A DNA stretch of 64,000 nucleotides, taken from assembly GCA_030407315.1 (NCBI GenBank), contig JALQPE010000598.1, forward strand, positions 124,001 through 188,000, in the 5' to 3' direction. Made by a program: the position numbers and the translations under genes. Position 1 is the first letter of the stretch, and each line of letters opens with the position of its first letter. The DNA comes from Asparagopsis taxiformis. Its lineage: Eukaryota; Rhodophyta; Florideophyceae; Bonnemaisoniales; Bonnemaisoniaceae. The notes under the pieces are model-generated. The model was given only the letters and a program-made list of their open reading frames with translations. It made no database searches and was not told the origin of the DNA. Positions 1 through 10,553 of the stretch are shown here, one piece after another.

Positions 1-3000
1 TCGTGTTTTCATTTGACTTGAGCATAACCAGCGAAGCTTTGCCGCCGGGCACAAGTTCTGAAAACACCTCGGTGAAAAATTTGCTGATGCCTCTGTAGGT
101 GCGCAGAATGTCTTCATCCTTTCGTAAATCCAATGATTCGATTAGTTCTCTGATTGCAACCGCCCCACTGTCCAGCTCTTCTCTGCGCCTTGTCAAGGTT
201 TCCCGTTGTTCGGTGAAATTCAGGAACTGGTCAAGTGCTTTCTTGTTCACATGCGCATACTTTTGCAGTTTCTGATTTGCTTTCTTCAGCTTTTTCATAA
301 GCACTCCAACGGCTTGTCCGCGATACTTGTCAAAGTCTGAAGGAAGCGACCCCAATTCTCGGATTTTCTTCTCAGAATCAGCCTTCCGTTGCGTCTGAAT
401 TGACCTCTGATTGTAGCTTTCTTCGACATTCTGTCTGTCTTCCTCCAAGCTGTTGTTAATCTTCGTCTCTTCTTCTCGATCCTGTTCCAGCTGAGCACTC
501 AATGTACTATAACGTTTTCTCTTCACACTGGCCCGCTTCTCTGCATCCGTCAACATTTCTCGAGCACCCTCCAGTTCAGCCTCTGCAGTTCGAAGTGCTG
601 CGCGTCGTTTCTCGAGCACATCTTGCGCCTGCTTCTCAGCATCTGCCCCGCTGGGTCCCTCAGTTAAATCTAGTGCATTTCCAACCATTGCTTCCTTCAA
701 TTCAGACGCTCGGCGCTCTAGATTCCCGGTCAGTTCTGATCGCAACGAAACCACAGACTTCTCTATGGTGGAACGATCGTGAACCTTCTCCGACAAATTC
801 GGACGAAGATCTTCTAGCTCGGCCTTCAACTCACTCATCACATTTTCCTCTTCTCTGGACAGACCGCTAACCATTGGTGTCCCCAATTCTGCCTCGAGCT
901 CGGCGATACCACGCTCAGTCACTCGAATAGATTCCTCGGCAACAGATATTCTTTCGGCTGCGCGCGGCAAATTTTGTTCATCTGCTTTCTTATACCTTTC
1001 GAGAGTGGATAGCTCAGTGCGTATGCGCACAATTTTAGATTGTGCCGTTCTTTGAATAGCCTCTCGCCGTTGAACTTCACCAAGTACTCTTGAGAGCTCA
1101 TTTTCAATTTCAGTCACACTAGTTCTCAATTCCGAAGCTTTTGGTTCTATCTCAGCCAGTTCAATCTGAGCCTCACGCAGATACCGAGCAGCATCAATTC
1201 GACTTCGACTTGTATCCATAAAGCCGCCAGTCATCGCTCCTCGCTTATTGACCTGGTCTCCTTCCAGAGTGACACAATCCACTCCGTGTTCTCGAGACAG
1301 CTCGGCGGCTATTGAAACAGTCCTTGTCACCAGGGTGCGCCCAAACACTTGTATCACTGCATCTCTGAATCGATCATCGCATGTAATTTTGCTTACCAGT
1401 GGGATTGAATCTGCAGTTGCTGCAGGAGGCGGTCTCCGATCAACTTCCAATTGATTCAAAGGGATGAACGTAACCCTGCCTGCCCGCTTACTCTGCATGA
1501 TTCGCACCAATTTCGCTGCCGTTGAATCAGAGTCAACAACGACATGAGTAAGAGCGGAGCCTGCCGTTACATCTGCAGCTGTTGAAAACTTGGCATCGAC
1601 TGAGATGAGATCCACCAGTGGTCCAAATACTCGGTTCGGACCAAGATTGTGTGGATCTTCAGATGCAGCTTTCATGACTGCAGAAATGGCATTGTATGCT
1701 CCAGAACCAAGCACCGAACGTTTGGCAGCTTCCAGCCGCCCCATTCCGTTTCGAAGGTCTTTGATTTTGCTGTCAAGTTCAGCTTCTTTTCGCCAAACTT
1801 CTTGGCGCTGTGCATGGATTGTGTCTCGTTCACGACGGAAAGATGAAAGTTCCTCTGTTGCCTGCGTGGAATCTGAGACCAGCTGTGCCGACTCTGCTTC
1901 CTTGGCTTCTTTCTTCTCTGCATTTTTCGCAATAGCCTTCTCGAGTCGTTCGACATCCTTGCGAGCGGCTACGATTGCGGCATTGAATGAGTCTTTACGT
2001 TTCTTCGCCTCTCTGATATTCTTCCTTAAATGAGCATCACGGGCTTGAACTGTAGAAAACTGATTTGTACGGTCGGATTTAACACGAAGTCTGAGAAGTT
2101 TCGCTTCAATATCTGCAATTTTCTTTCGCAACGTCTTCTCATCTTCCTGCAGATTCGCAAACTGCTCTTCAAGTGGCTCTAGCTCTGTCTTCTTCTCTGC
2201 GATTAATTGCTCCACTTCTGTTAATTCAGCCCTCGAGTTGGACACAGTTTCCGCAGCGATCTTGACTGTTTGTTCAGCCTCCGAAACATCCACTTGAATC
2301 TTGGCAACTTTGTCTATGGCAGCTTTGCGCTTCACATCGAGCGCCTCCCGTTCATCATCTGTACTTTTCAGCTGAGGCATGAGCGACTTCAATTCACGGT
2401 CTGCCGCTGCTATACCGGCCTGAATTTCCAAAAGGCGCGCATGTAATTCCTCTCCACGCGAACGTTCTTGCAATCTATCACCGTCCAACGCCTCGAGGGC
2501 GGCCTTAGCCTCCTCCAGTTCTCGCACGTTCATTGTATACTCCAGCGCCTTTCGCTCCTTATCAAGACGCTGGAAGGCTCTGAGCTCCTCCTTCTCAGAC
2601 TCCAATTCAGCGAGACGGGACTCGATGTAATTGATAACTTCGGATATTTTCTCTCGCTTCTCATCGGTTTCAGCCATGATCTTGAGCGACTCTTCTCTGC
2701 GCTCATCGTACACGCGGGTTCCAGCCACCTCTTTCAGCAGGTCGAGTCGCTGACGGTCGGACATGGCGCAGAGCGCAGCAACTTTGCCTTGCTGCACAAT
2801 GTAGTAAGGATTGGAGCGGGAGAAACCGGCAGACTCGAGCAGATTGAATACTTCTGTGCGCGTGACGTTTTTCCTATCAAGTACGTATTCGTCTTTCTTG
2901 AGACCGACCATTCTTCGCAGGGCGACTTCGTCACGGTCGGACGGCAGCCGGCCGTCTGCGTTGTCGAATATCATCTCGACGTAGGCGGAGAGAACAGATG

Positions 3001-3211
3001 CGCCGGCACCTTCGTGCAGCAGGGCTACGCGCTCCTCGGCTCGCAGGGAGGAAAATGTGTCTGAAAGAACGAAACGAACTGCATCGAAGAAGTTTGACTT
3101 GCCGGAACCGTTGCGTCCTACCACTACATTGTGGCCGGGGGAAAACGGGCCGGCTATTGTTGCATCGCGGTACGACTTGAAGCCGGAGATTGTGATCTGC
3201 TTGATGTGCAT
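1..3211 (-). CDS. SMC3: SMC3, cohesin ATPase subunit (C-terminus beyond left edge)
   Basis: This is the cohesin subunit that pairs with SMC1 and holds sister chromatids together in the nucleus. About 1070 codons are open from the ATG to the left edge. Residues 1-60 match SMC3 closely, with Walker A GRNGSGKSN at 32-40. A long coiled coil follows, then a hinge containing GDQVNKRGAMTGGF, then the returning coil. The frame leaves the window at the start of the C-terminal head (KFFTEVFSELVPGGKASL), so the ABC signature and Walker B lie outside. The acetyl-acceptor pair K105-K106 (GLKKDEY) is at the same position as in human SMC3. There is no intron in more than 3.2 kb. The start is the first ATG and aligns with the family N-terminus. 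Confidence 0.97.
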   Translation of the reverse strand, partial: MHIKQITISGFKSYRDATIAGPFSPGHNVVVGRNGSGKSNFFDAVRFVLSDTFSSLRAEERVALLHEGAGASVLSAYVEMIFDNADGRLPSDRDEVALRRMVGLKKDEYVLDRKNVTRTEVFNLLESAGFSRSNPYYIVQQGKVAALCAMSDRQRLDLLKEVAGTRVYDERREESLKIMAETDEKREKISEVINYIESRLAELESEKEELRAFQRLDKERKALEYTMNVRELEEAKAALEALDGDRLQERSRGEELHARLLEIQAGIAAADRELKSLMPQLKSTDDEREALDVKRKAAIDKVAKIQVDVSEAEQTVKIAAETVSNSRAELTEVEQLIAEKKTELEPLEEQFANLQEDEKTLRKKIADIEAKLLRLRVKSDRTNQFSTVQARDAHLRKNIREAKKRKDSFNAAIVAARKDVERLEKAIAKNAEKKEAKEAESAQLVSDSTQATEELSSFRRERDTIHAQRQEVWRKEAELDSKIKDLRNGMGRLEAAKRSVLGSGAYNAISAVMKAASEDPHNLGPNRVFGPLVDLISVDAKFSTAADVTAGSALTHVVVDSDSTAAKLVRIMQSKRAGRVTFIPLNQLEVDRRPPPAATADSIPLVSKITCDDRFRDAVIQVFGRTLVTRTVSIAAELSREHGVDCVTLEGDQVNKRGAMTGGFMDTSRSRIDAARYLREAQIELAEIEPKASELRTSVTEIENELSRVLGEVQRREAIQRTAQSKIVRIRTELSTLERYKKADEQNLPRAAERISVAEESIRVTERGIAELEAELGTPMVSGLSREEENVMSELKAELEDLRPNLSEKVHDRSTIEKSVVSLRSELTGNLERRASELKEAMVGNALDLTEGPSGADAEKQAQDVLEKRRAALRTAEAELEGAREMLTDAEKRASVKRKRYSTLSAQLEQDREEETKINNSLEEDRQNVEESYNQRSIQTQRKADSEKKIRELGSLPSDFDKYRGQAVGVLMKKLKKANQKLQKYAHVNKKALDQFLNFTEQRETLTRRREELDSGAVAIRELIESLDLRKDEDILRTYRGISKFFTEVFSELVPGGKASLVMLKSNENT

Positions 3212-3453
3212 CGTGGTCTGTTGGTTTGCAGGAGCAGTGGAAAGGGTGAAGGTGGAATGACGGTTTAAAGAAATGTGCCGAGTTTGGTTTCACGGCTTCG
3301 TTTGGTTGGCAAGTGGTGAAGCGAAAGGATGTTGAATGCAGGGGGTGGATAGTTTATCCATGTCTTGATCGACGCAGTAACTGAAAATTGGCGCGAAAAA
3401 AACTGCAAGAAAATAATGTCTACAGCTCTAATTAGCACTACTTAAATCTAACC

Positions 3454-4668
3454 CTATTTGGCATTGGTGCTCTGTTGCATCTTGGCAAACAAAAAGTCGG
3501 TCGCTTTCCGCAGCGCTTCCACTTCCTCTTTCAGTCTTGCTCGCTCGTTCGCATTGGAAGAGTTACCATAATAAGCACCGAGCACTTTGTCCTTCCACGA
3601 TTTCGGCTTCTTGCTCGCCTCCTGATCTATTTCTCCATTCATCTGTCCTTCGCGCTCCGATTCCGTCTGACTGCACACCTCGACAACTTCACGCAGCACG
3701 CCCAATTGTTCCTCCAGATCAGAAACCTGCAATTCCAGTCCGTCATACTGCTCACACTCATCATCAAGCTTGCCAATCTTACCCTCACTCTCAGGCACGG
3801 CCTCCACTATGGTCGCATTCTCCTCATTGCCAGCCAATTCTGTGCCTGAAAACGCCGAGCGCGATCGGCCCCGCTTACTAGAAGCCTTTCTGCCCAGCTC
3901 TCTATCTGTGCCCAGGTCCACACTCTCCATATCAGCATTCTCCTCGCTAATACCGCGTGCGCCAAGACCGAGGGCATCTGGACGCATGGGCTCTAATTCC
4001 TCTGTCCTAGAACTATCCATTCTAAACAAATTACTATCCGCTCTACGCGCCTGAAGCCTAGCCGAAACCTCCTGCAAATCCGCCAGCCTCTTCTTCCGCA
4101 ATTCGGCCTCCAACCGGCCCTTCTCCTCCTTCTGCCTGAGCTGCTGCAACACTACGGCGCGTTCCGCAGGTGTAAGTGTGCGCAGTCTCTCCGGCGCCCA
4201 GGGCGGCATCGCCTTGTGCCCGACACTGCAGCTGCTGCACATGCCACAGGTGCGCGGGGTGCGTGCGACCTTGTCTGTGGAGGACATACGTCGCATCTGC
4301 ACGTCCTCCTGTTTGACAGTGGTCATTGCGCGATGCTCGGTCGATCCGATGGAGAAGGTGCCGGCGCGCGGCAGACGAGTCGAGTCGCGTATGGACGAGC
4401 GACGTAGCGGGCGCTCGTCCGGCGACGCCGGTTTGGATTGTATGGAGCGTCGCAGTACGGGCTCGTCGTGCAGCAATGAGGACGGGTCGCCGGAATAGGA
4501 CTGGGGCCGATGCGAAAAGGTCGTGCCGCGTCGTAGACCGGTGCCTGTGGACACGGGACGTTGGGCGCGAAAGGTACCGGCGCGAGGAAGCGGAGCGCGT
4601 GGCGGCGTCAGCGGGGCTGGCGGCAATGCTGGCGGCGATGCGGGCGCGCCTGACGGCTGCTCGGCCAT
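3454..4668 (-). CDS. Unknown disordered protein with coiled coils
   Basis: I do not recognise this 404-residue protein. The start is the first in-frame ATG and has a strong context (ACCATGG). The first 90 residues are Pro/Ala/Arg-rich, with repeated RAGTF motifs. Several RRxS/T sites follow, which resemble basophilic kinase targets (RRSS, RRMSS). A short Cys cluster, CGMCSSC, lies near residue 155. A charged helix (residues ~175-215) and C-terminal helices (~300-330 and ~375-400) look like coiled coils. The acidic linker between them has few hydrophobic residues. This composition suggests a scaffold or regulatory protein, but that is only inference. It lies between SMC3 and REV7 on the same strand, about 250 bp from each. 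Confidence 0.72.
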   Translation of the reverse strand: MAEQPSGAPASPPALPPAPLTPPRAPLPRAGTFRAQRPVSTGTGLRRGTTFSHRPQSYSGDPSSLLHDEPVLRRSIQSKPASPDERPLRRSSIRDSTRLPRAGTFSIGSTEHRAMTTVKQEDVQMRRMSSTDKVARTPRTCGMCSSCSVGHKAMPPWAPERLRTLTPAERAVVLQQLRQKEEKGRLEAELRKKRLADLQEVSARLQARRADSNLFRMDSSRTEELEPMRPDALGLGARGISEENADMESVDLGTDRELGRKASSKRGRSRSAFSGTELAGNEENATIVEAVPESEGKIGKLDDECEQYDGLELQVSDLEEQLGVLREVVEVCSQTESEREGQMNGEIDQEASKKPKSWKDKVLGAYYGNSSNANERARLKEEVEALRKATDFLFAKMQQSTNAK

Positions 4669-4930
4669 GGTGCGTCGGGCTTCTTGAGAATGGATGCAAC
4701 GGCGCACTGAGGCGGGCGAAGGAGCGGACGGACGGGCGGACGGATGATGTGCGTCGGGGGTGGAGGACTTGTGTATGCTTGATGGGTGTGACGGACAATT
4801 GGATGGGTCAATTGTGGCGAAAATATGCAGTTTTTGCGAGAAACAAAAATGGGCATTGTTGGTCAACGGCGCATGATAGGTTGAAGGGTAAGTATGTTGT
4901 TCCCACAATCGGCTTTCCGATTCGTGTTTG

Positions 4931-5705
4931 TCAACATTGTAATTCAACGCGAGAAGTTAGCTGTACCGGCGCCAATCGGTCGCCGTCCTTGATGGCGATT
5001 GCAATCGCATCACGTATCTCATGACGTTCGCTGCCATCCGCTGCCATCCAGGTATGGTCCGTTCGCACGCCGCGAGTTTTCAGCACGTAATCAAAGGTGG
5101 TTTCCGATTCGCTCGCTTCGTCATTTCGGTCGGCCGCCACGTCTGGAATGTCGGCACTCGTGGCCAGTAATCGACAAATATGTGCACGAAGCTGTACGTC
5201 GAGAGAGGACAGTGTTGCTGCAGTGATTATTGAGGGATGTGATAATTTGATATCGAATGTGTATCGTGCGATGGTGCCCTTTGTTTCGACGTTGATGATA
5301 GCTATTGTGACCGACTCGACGAGGTCCTAGGTCACGTCCAACTCGGTTAGATAGCTATGATGTGCGCGGTTGACGCGGACGACTTGCACACATACCTGTA
5401 TTAGAAATGGCTGAAAGGCGGTTACAGTGCGCGTGATATAGTCATTGACCTGCGGATGTTTGCTGTATAAGGTCGCAACGCCGTATCGTTCACGCATCTC
5501 AAAAATACCTGGCAGAACAGCAGCTCACACGGACGTCAGCGGAGCGGAAGGGAATCTGAGCTGGGAACAGGACGCCATATTGAGATGACAACTTACGACA
5601 TGGATACACCCGATGTATGTACAAAACGGCATGAGTTGCTACCACGAGAAACTCGCACAGTCTATCTACGATAGCGGCTCGGGCCTCAAGCTCGGCGGGG
5701 GTCAT
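4931..5705 (-). CDS. REV7: REV7/MAD2L2 HORMA protein, three exons
   Basis: This is a HORMA-domain adaptor of translesion polymerase zeta (with REV3) that also acts in checkpoint complexes. No single long frame covers it; I assembled it from exons 5705-5597, 5508-5396 and 5326-4931, giving 205 residues (human REV7 has 211). Both introns are GT-AG: 88 nt (starts GTAAGT) and 69 nt (starts GTATGT, ends CCTAG). Exon 1 ends with LCEFLVVATHAVLYIHRVYP, which matches human LCEFLEVAVHLILYVREVYP. Exon 2 (IFEMRERYGV...HPQVNDYI) matches the human IFQKRKKYNV...HPELNQYI block. Exon 3 carries the strand I..ETKGTIARYTFDI and the C-terminal seat-belt with WMAADG. Phases join without a stop. The introns are notable because the neighbouring genes have none. 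Confidence 0.88.
5327..5395 (-). other. Spliceosomal intron 2 of REV7
   Basis: This is a 69-nt intron, read on the minus strand from GTATGT to CCTAG. It sits in phase 0 between the codon for Gln (exon 2 ends ..FQPFLIQ) and Asp (exon 3 starts DLVESV). It is deduced from protein homology and splice-site consensus, not from transcript data. Confidence 0.82.
5509..5596 (-). other. Spliceosomal intron 1 of REV7
   Basis: This is an 88-nt intron, read on the minus strand from GTAAGT to TGCCAG. It interrupts the codon after ..HRVYPC in phase 1. Removing it joins the exon to GTATTTTTGAG, giving ..YPCRIFEMRERYGV, which follows the family alignment. Confidence 0.82.
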
Positions 5706-8251
5706 TGTAAAGGGGAGGGGTACGTCTGAGTCAGCAGCGTGTGCTTCCAGGGCAACTGATGGCACAAGCTGATTTGATGTAAAATGTGGCCAAAGATGCG
5801 ATCGATGCAACGCTCGGTGACTGTGCTTTGAAATTTTAGAAAAAGACTATTTTTACGACCAATGCTTTCATTTGCTTCCACCACACAGCACGACCTGCAC
5901 GACTGCGCATGCGTCTGGCCATCCAAATTTATCTTCACCGTAACTGTGACTTGGACTTGACATGCGGACGCCCATAGGCACGAAATGTCATTTCACTGGT
6001 ACATTCCAGCACTTGCAGTTGGTTAACATGTGCATTAACGCAGTTCCATTACATTTAGTTTGCATGGCTGTAATAGCAACGTCTGCTGGTGGAAATAAAC
6101 CGATCCCAACCGTCGAGTTGATCCAGATGCATCTACCCATGCAGTGCAATAGTCTTTATTAGACGTATGCCAGCCATGCTCAAGATCGTCCACAGCATGC
6201 CAAGATGTAATTGCTAGGGTTTCGCATGGCATAGATTGTGGACTTGGTTAAGGTACGCACATAAGTGAATGAATTTACGTGTCAGATCTATAGCTACACT
6301 GAAGGTTGGAAAGTTGAAAACGTTTTCTGTCTTCAACTGTGCTCATATGTTTGCAAATGGCAGTCTGTGCGCGTTTTGTTCATAATCAGTGTGACAAATG
6401 TGGCAGTCGGTGTATCTTACGAATGTCGAGAAGAAAACAGTGTGGCTGAACATTAAGAGACAAGAGTATGCAAGTGATTTGATTTCGCTGTTGTACACTA
6501 TACTGGAGGCGGAAAAGGTGTGCACAAGTCGGAGCGACAAACATCTAGCCCTTACTGCAGTGCATCGCATTGAGAATGAGCGCACTAGGCGGGCGCGGAC
6601 CAATGAGCAAAAGTGAGTGTGTGCTGCAAGAGTGTAATGAGTTGGCGGAGCGGCGGTTAGACGGGGTACTTTTTTTCGACGAGTGCGGTGCGGAATGACG
6701 GTATGGTAGGTGTAGATTGGAAATGTTGAATTGGTTTCAGTTTGAATCAAGTGCAGTGCAGTTGGTCACAGTGTCATGCGGTGGAAGGGCGAGAGGAGGC
6801 AGGTGACAGATCGCATTGCGTAGCATTGCGCAGCATTGCGCATTGGCACTACAGCGCAGCGCAGAGCAGAGCTGAGCGGTCTGGACTCGTTGGCGGCATA
6901 TATGTGACGCGAGCACAAAAGTAATGACAGTGCACAAAAGTTATGTAGCATTTTGATTGGATGTTATTTAGAAAAAAATAAAATATATTGGCCGGAAAGC
7001 AAACAACAGACGACGGGGTGCTCATCGACCACTCGTTTTGAGGAGCACACGTGACAGACAGTGTAGGCCGCCTGGTTTATCATGTCACGTTTGAGCAAGC
7101 GAGAAAAACGACCGAGCCGTGAGTTGAGACAAGCGCCAAGCGTGTTTATTGCTCGCCAGCTGTCATCGGTCAAGACGCGGTGTGTGGCAGTGGGTGGCGG
7201 GTGAAGTCCAGGTGCACAGAAGCGTGCGCAAGCAAGGGCAAGAGCGATGGGGAGTGAGTTGGTGGTGTATGGTGCGTGACGCGCGTTGATGGCTAGGGTG
7301 TGCCGGTCACAAGTCAGGGGAGATGCGATTTGGATGGATGATTATGCGGTGGCTCGAAGCAATTTGAACGCGATTTCAAACTAGCCAGGCCAAGGTGAAG
7401 TCGGCTGTTTGTGCGATGGCTTGTAGTAATCAAGAGTGGCCGGCATGCACGCGGTCGGTGGAAATCAAATTTGAAAGTTTTGGTTGATTGCGCATTGTTA
7501 AGCCTCGGGACAGATGTGTTGAGAGCTTGTGACAAATCACAGCGTCTGACGTGAGGTAACAGGGAGGCGCAAATAATGGCGGGCGGCTGGGAGGGAGGGA
7601 GGAACGAGAGCAGTTGCACAGCTTGCAGTAGTAGTCGGATAATGAGATCAAAAAAAATATACAAGTTGATCGGCTGACAAAGGCGGCCCTGCAGGGCGGC
7701 TGCATTTGGAGTGGCGATGAAAGGAATGTTACTGCTGTGCAAAGTGCGCAGCATGTCGGGCCTTGGGCAGCGGGGGTCGCTGGGCGGCGTAGCGAAGCTC
7801 TGCATAGCTCTTATGTGTCTGCAATGCGTGGTGACTGTAACTGGACAGAGAGCACGCAAACGCTAAAGCGCATTGAAGACGTTTGACGGTGTTAACTCGG
7901 TTTGAAAAGAGCGTGACCGACTATGTGGAACAACCGGGCGTGGAATGAGCGTGCTAGCACCACTCGGATGGCCCGTTGCAAAGCGCAGCGATGGGTCTCA
8001 CAAATAGTATTGGAATTGTGGCCCCAACGTGGCACTGTTGATTCAAAAGAAACAAATTCCAAACAGCGCGTCCCACGCTCATAATCGCAATTTTCCCGCC
8101 CGATGACCATTTCCACCACCTAAATTTACACGTCCGTTCAATCCATCTCATACCGTATGATCTCATTCCCAACTCGCTAACCTACAAAACAGCGCATCCA
8201 ACACGCACCCCACCTCTCGCACCATCGCCTCGTCCGCCAGCCATCACCGCC
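5706..8251. other. 2.5-kb gene-free interval
   Basis: I see no supportable gene on either strand. The left end must hold the REV7 promoter and the right end the promoter and 5' leader of the gene at 8252. Short frames on both strands (for example 6343-6750 and 7314-7859 on the minus strand) have no family resemblance and look like chance frames in sequence rich in short GCG/TGC words. A short decamer repeat at 6811-6840 is listed separately. An unrecognised intron-split gene cannot be excluded, because REV7 next door would also be missed by simple frame reading. Confidence 0.5.
6811..6840. repeat. Decamer tandem repeat
   Basis: There are three consecutive copies of a 10-bp unit ending GCATTGCG (TCGCATTGCG, TAGCATTGCG, CAGCATTGCG). 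A GCAGCGCAGAGCAGAG run follows about 13 bp later. It is too short to be a satellite and no function is visible. Confidence 0.6.
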
Positions 8252-8803
8252 ATGCAAACCATCGCCGCCGTCTGCGACCGACTCGACGCGATGGATGCCT
8301 GCGCCTCGTCGATATCCTCGGGCGAGCTGTCGCCGATCAGCCGCGTCCCGCGACCCGATTCGCCGCGTCTGCGAATGGCCGACGAGGCTGCAGTGGCGCG
8401 CGCGCGTCTCCGCCAACTCGCTGTCTGGGGCGATGCCGCAGAGGACGAGCGCGAGGAGGAGGTTGTCACCGTGCCGCTGCCCCAGCGCCTCGCCGATCGC
8501 GGCGAGCAGGTGCGAGAAATGGGCGTGCGAAGGAAGAGCCTCTTCTGCGCCAATCGGTGTTCTGATGTCGCGCGACGGCCCAGCTTGTGGGATGCCACTT
8601 CGCACGCGAGAATGCAACATGCCGCTATGGAGAGAAGGAACAGCATTCGACGAGGAAAGAGTTTTCATAGATATTCGCGCATTTCAGGCAATATGCACGC
8701 CAGACAGCATCAGCAACAGCCACTACATCAGCCGTATGACGACCTGGTGGATGGGCTCGACGCCACAAAAGTCACCGAGACGCCGTTGGGTTCCGCTAGT
8801 TGA
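8252..8803 (+). CDS. Unknown small basic protein
   Basis: This encodes 183 residues of no family I recognise. The ATG has a good context (ACCGCCATGC). The sequence is rich in Arg, Ser and Ala, with probable phosphosites of RR(K/P/N)S type (VRRKSLF, ARRPSLW, RRNSIRR) regularly spaced in the second half, and a His/Gln-rich stretch (RQHQQQPLHQP) near the end. No membrane segment or Cys pattern is present. Three consecutive RRxS sites suggest a PKA/AGC- or CaMK-type kinase substrate; this is inference. An overlapping frame from 8295 is also open, but it lacks these ordered motifs and a good start. Confidence 0.55.
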   Translation: MQTIAAVCDRLDAMDACASSISSGELSPISRVPRPDSPRLRMADEAAVARARLRQLAVWGDAAEDEREEEVVTVPLPQRLADRGEQVREMGVRRKSLFCANRCSDVARRPSLWDATSHARMQHAAMERRNSIRRGKSFHRYSRISGNMHARQHQQQPLHQPYDDLVDGLDATKVTETPLGSAS

Positions 8804-9075
8804 CATTTTAACCCGGCGTGCGTCTTCCGATTCGCAAGCCTCACCACGCACACAGCCTACACCGCGCCGTCGTGTCATTAACATGCGTCCTGTTTGTTTC
8901 GTGCTTTACTTGAAAAGCCATGTACGCTCAAGACGCTCTTATTTTAACTGTTCTTCATTCTATGGTCGAGCCAATCCGTTCCGTCACTCAAACGAAAACA
9001 ATGTAGAGTAGCATTCGGCTTCAAGTGTATTACTTACCGTCGTTCGCATTAAATTTGCAACCATCGTTCAAAACG

Positions 9076-9408
9076 TCAATCCTGGTGTGGTCGTCTAGCC
9101 GGCTCTTGCATCAAGAATTTTACAAACCAAAACAGCAGCATGAAGCCGGCGCCCGGGCTGCTCACAAACACAAAGCTCGTTCGACCGTCGTCCGATTTAG
9201 CGTCATACACAGTGCCCGTGAATAGCCATTTCACCGGAAGCGGAGTTCCGAGCAACACGCGCAACATAACGCACACCGCTAGCAATATGGTAGTAACGAA
9301 TACGCGAGTGCGATAGCGGTCCGGAATGCGAAAGTTTCGTAGCGCATTGTACACTACGTGGCGCGAATGCGACTCGCGTGTTTCACCCGTTTGTTCCTCC
9401 GATGCCAT
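9076..9408 (-). CDS. Small two-pass membrane protein, unknown
   Basis: This is a 110-residue protein with a soluble charged N-terminus (~1-34), a hydrophobic segment at ~36-54 (VFVTTILLAVCVMLRVLLG) and a second at ~82-98 (FVFVSSPGAGFMLLFWFVKFL), ending in a basic tail. Between them is a short loop with NDxDG-like polar residues. I do not recognise the family. The size and hairpin topology fit a small ER or mitochondrial membrane subunit, but nothing more specific can be said. It converges with the gene at 8252 and is divergent from the gene at 9734. Confidence 0.55.
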   Translation of the reverse strand: MASEEQTGETRESHSRHVVYNALRNFRIPDRYRTRVFVTTILLAVCVMLRVLLGTPLPVKWLFTGTVYDAKSDDGRTSFVFVSSPGAGFMLLFWFVKFLMQEPARRPHQD

Positions 9409-9733
9409 TGACGCGTGCCAATCTCGTACGCACGCTCAATCTGTTAATGATGTTTGCCGCTTACCAACTTGAGCGCAACAGTTGTACAACAATTGCACAT
9501 ATACTCTAGTTGTAACTTACCGACGCTACTGTCGCAACATTCAATGGATTCATATAATCGTCATACAACACAAACTACACTCACTGCCGCACTGTAATGA
9601 ACGTGCCCTATCCAACAACGCACACGTGTCAACCAAATTCAAACCAACAATATCTGCCCAACTCAGATATTTCCACGCAGAAAACTATCGTCACACACAA
9701 TCCCAGCCGTTTCGCAATCTCATCTCATCAGCC

Positions 9734-10390
9734 ATGCCTCCGCGCATCCCAGTCCATCCGACATACTTCTTCGCCCTCCCACTATTCGCTGCACCGACGC
9801 ATGCAGAGCCCCAGACGCAGACACTGTCCTTCGAGCGGCGCGAACAGGCAGCGCGTGTGCTGACCATAGCGCGTGCATTAGAACCGAGCGACACAGCGAC
9901 AGCGCTGCGTCTCGCACGCGCCCATCTGCGCAAACAGCCGTCGTATAGTTACACGCACAAGGAGAGCACCTTCCTACGCTGCACGCTCAAAGAGGGTGTC
10001 GCAAGGGGTATCGCTTGTGCAGTCGGGGGTGCCGCTGCATCCTATGCTATTTTACGTTTTGTGCTGCTTGTTATTCCACTCACACCCAGCCGACTGCTCA
10101 TGCGCACCGCCATGTCGACCGTTAGTGTTGGTGCTGCTGCGCTCGAACTTGCTAGCTTTCCGGATATTACGACCATTGAGTTGCTGTTGATGGAGGATAG
10201 CTCGCTTGGTAGTCTGGCGCGTCGAAGGATTCAAGAGTATAACCCGAGGCTAGTTCTACTGGAGACGCTTGATAGACAGCCGACTGTTTGTAGTGCTGCG
10301 TCTGCCGGTAATGACTGGGATATGGGAGGTATGGCGTACATGGATAAATCGGCTTCCGAGTTTGTTGACCATGAGATTCGTTTCCGATGA
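9734..10390 (+). CDS. Unknown protein with central membrane segments
   Basis: The product has 218 residues from ATG 9734 (GCCATGCC). Residues 1-20 (YFFALPLFAAPTHAEP) could be a signal or organelle leader. A helical Ala/Arg-rich segment follows, then two hydrophobic stretches at roughly 100-120 (ACAVGGAAASYAILRFVLLV) and 130-150. The C-terminal part has IELLLMEDSSLGSLARRRIQ and an acidic end. I do not recognise it. The frame stays open for 84 codons upstream but that part looks like 5' leader. It is tail-to-tail with RRP41. Confidence 0.6.
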   Translation: MPPRIPVHPTYFFALPLFAAPTHAEPQTQTLSFERREQAARVLTIARALEPSDTATALRLARAHLRKQPSYSYTHKESTFLRCTLKEGVARGIACAVGGAAASYAILRFVLLVIPLTPSRLLMRTAMSTVSVGAAALELASFPDITTIELLLMEDSSLGSLARRRIQEYNPRLVLLETLDRQPTVCSAASAGNDWDMGGMAYMDKSASEFVDHEIRFR

Positions 10391-10553
10391 GCTGCTCTTC
10401 GTGTCAAGTGCAGCCACAGTGTTGACCGTGTTGCGAGAAAGTGTATCCGCCTGTTCATGAATCTCGCCTGACGCGGACAAAGTGTATAACAATGTACTCA
10501 ATAGTGTAGACCATTTGTATAAACCGTTGAAAAGTATCGATTTCAAACCTTGG

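Noticed and set aside
4058..5024. Several long overlapping frames on both strands at the unknown coiled-coil gene
   Set aside because: They are shadow frames of the GC-rich coding sequence; only the frame from ATG 4668 has a strong start context and ordered helices.
7314..7859. Minus-strand frame of 181 residues in the 5.7-8.2 kb interval
   Set aside because: No family resemblance, low-complexity codons and no good start; most likely chance.
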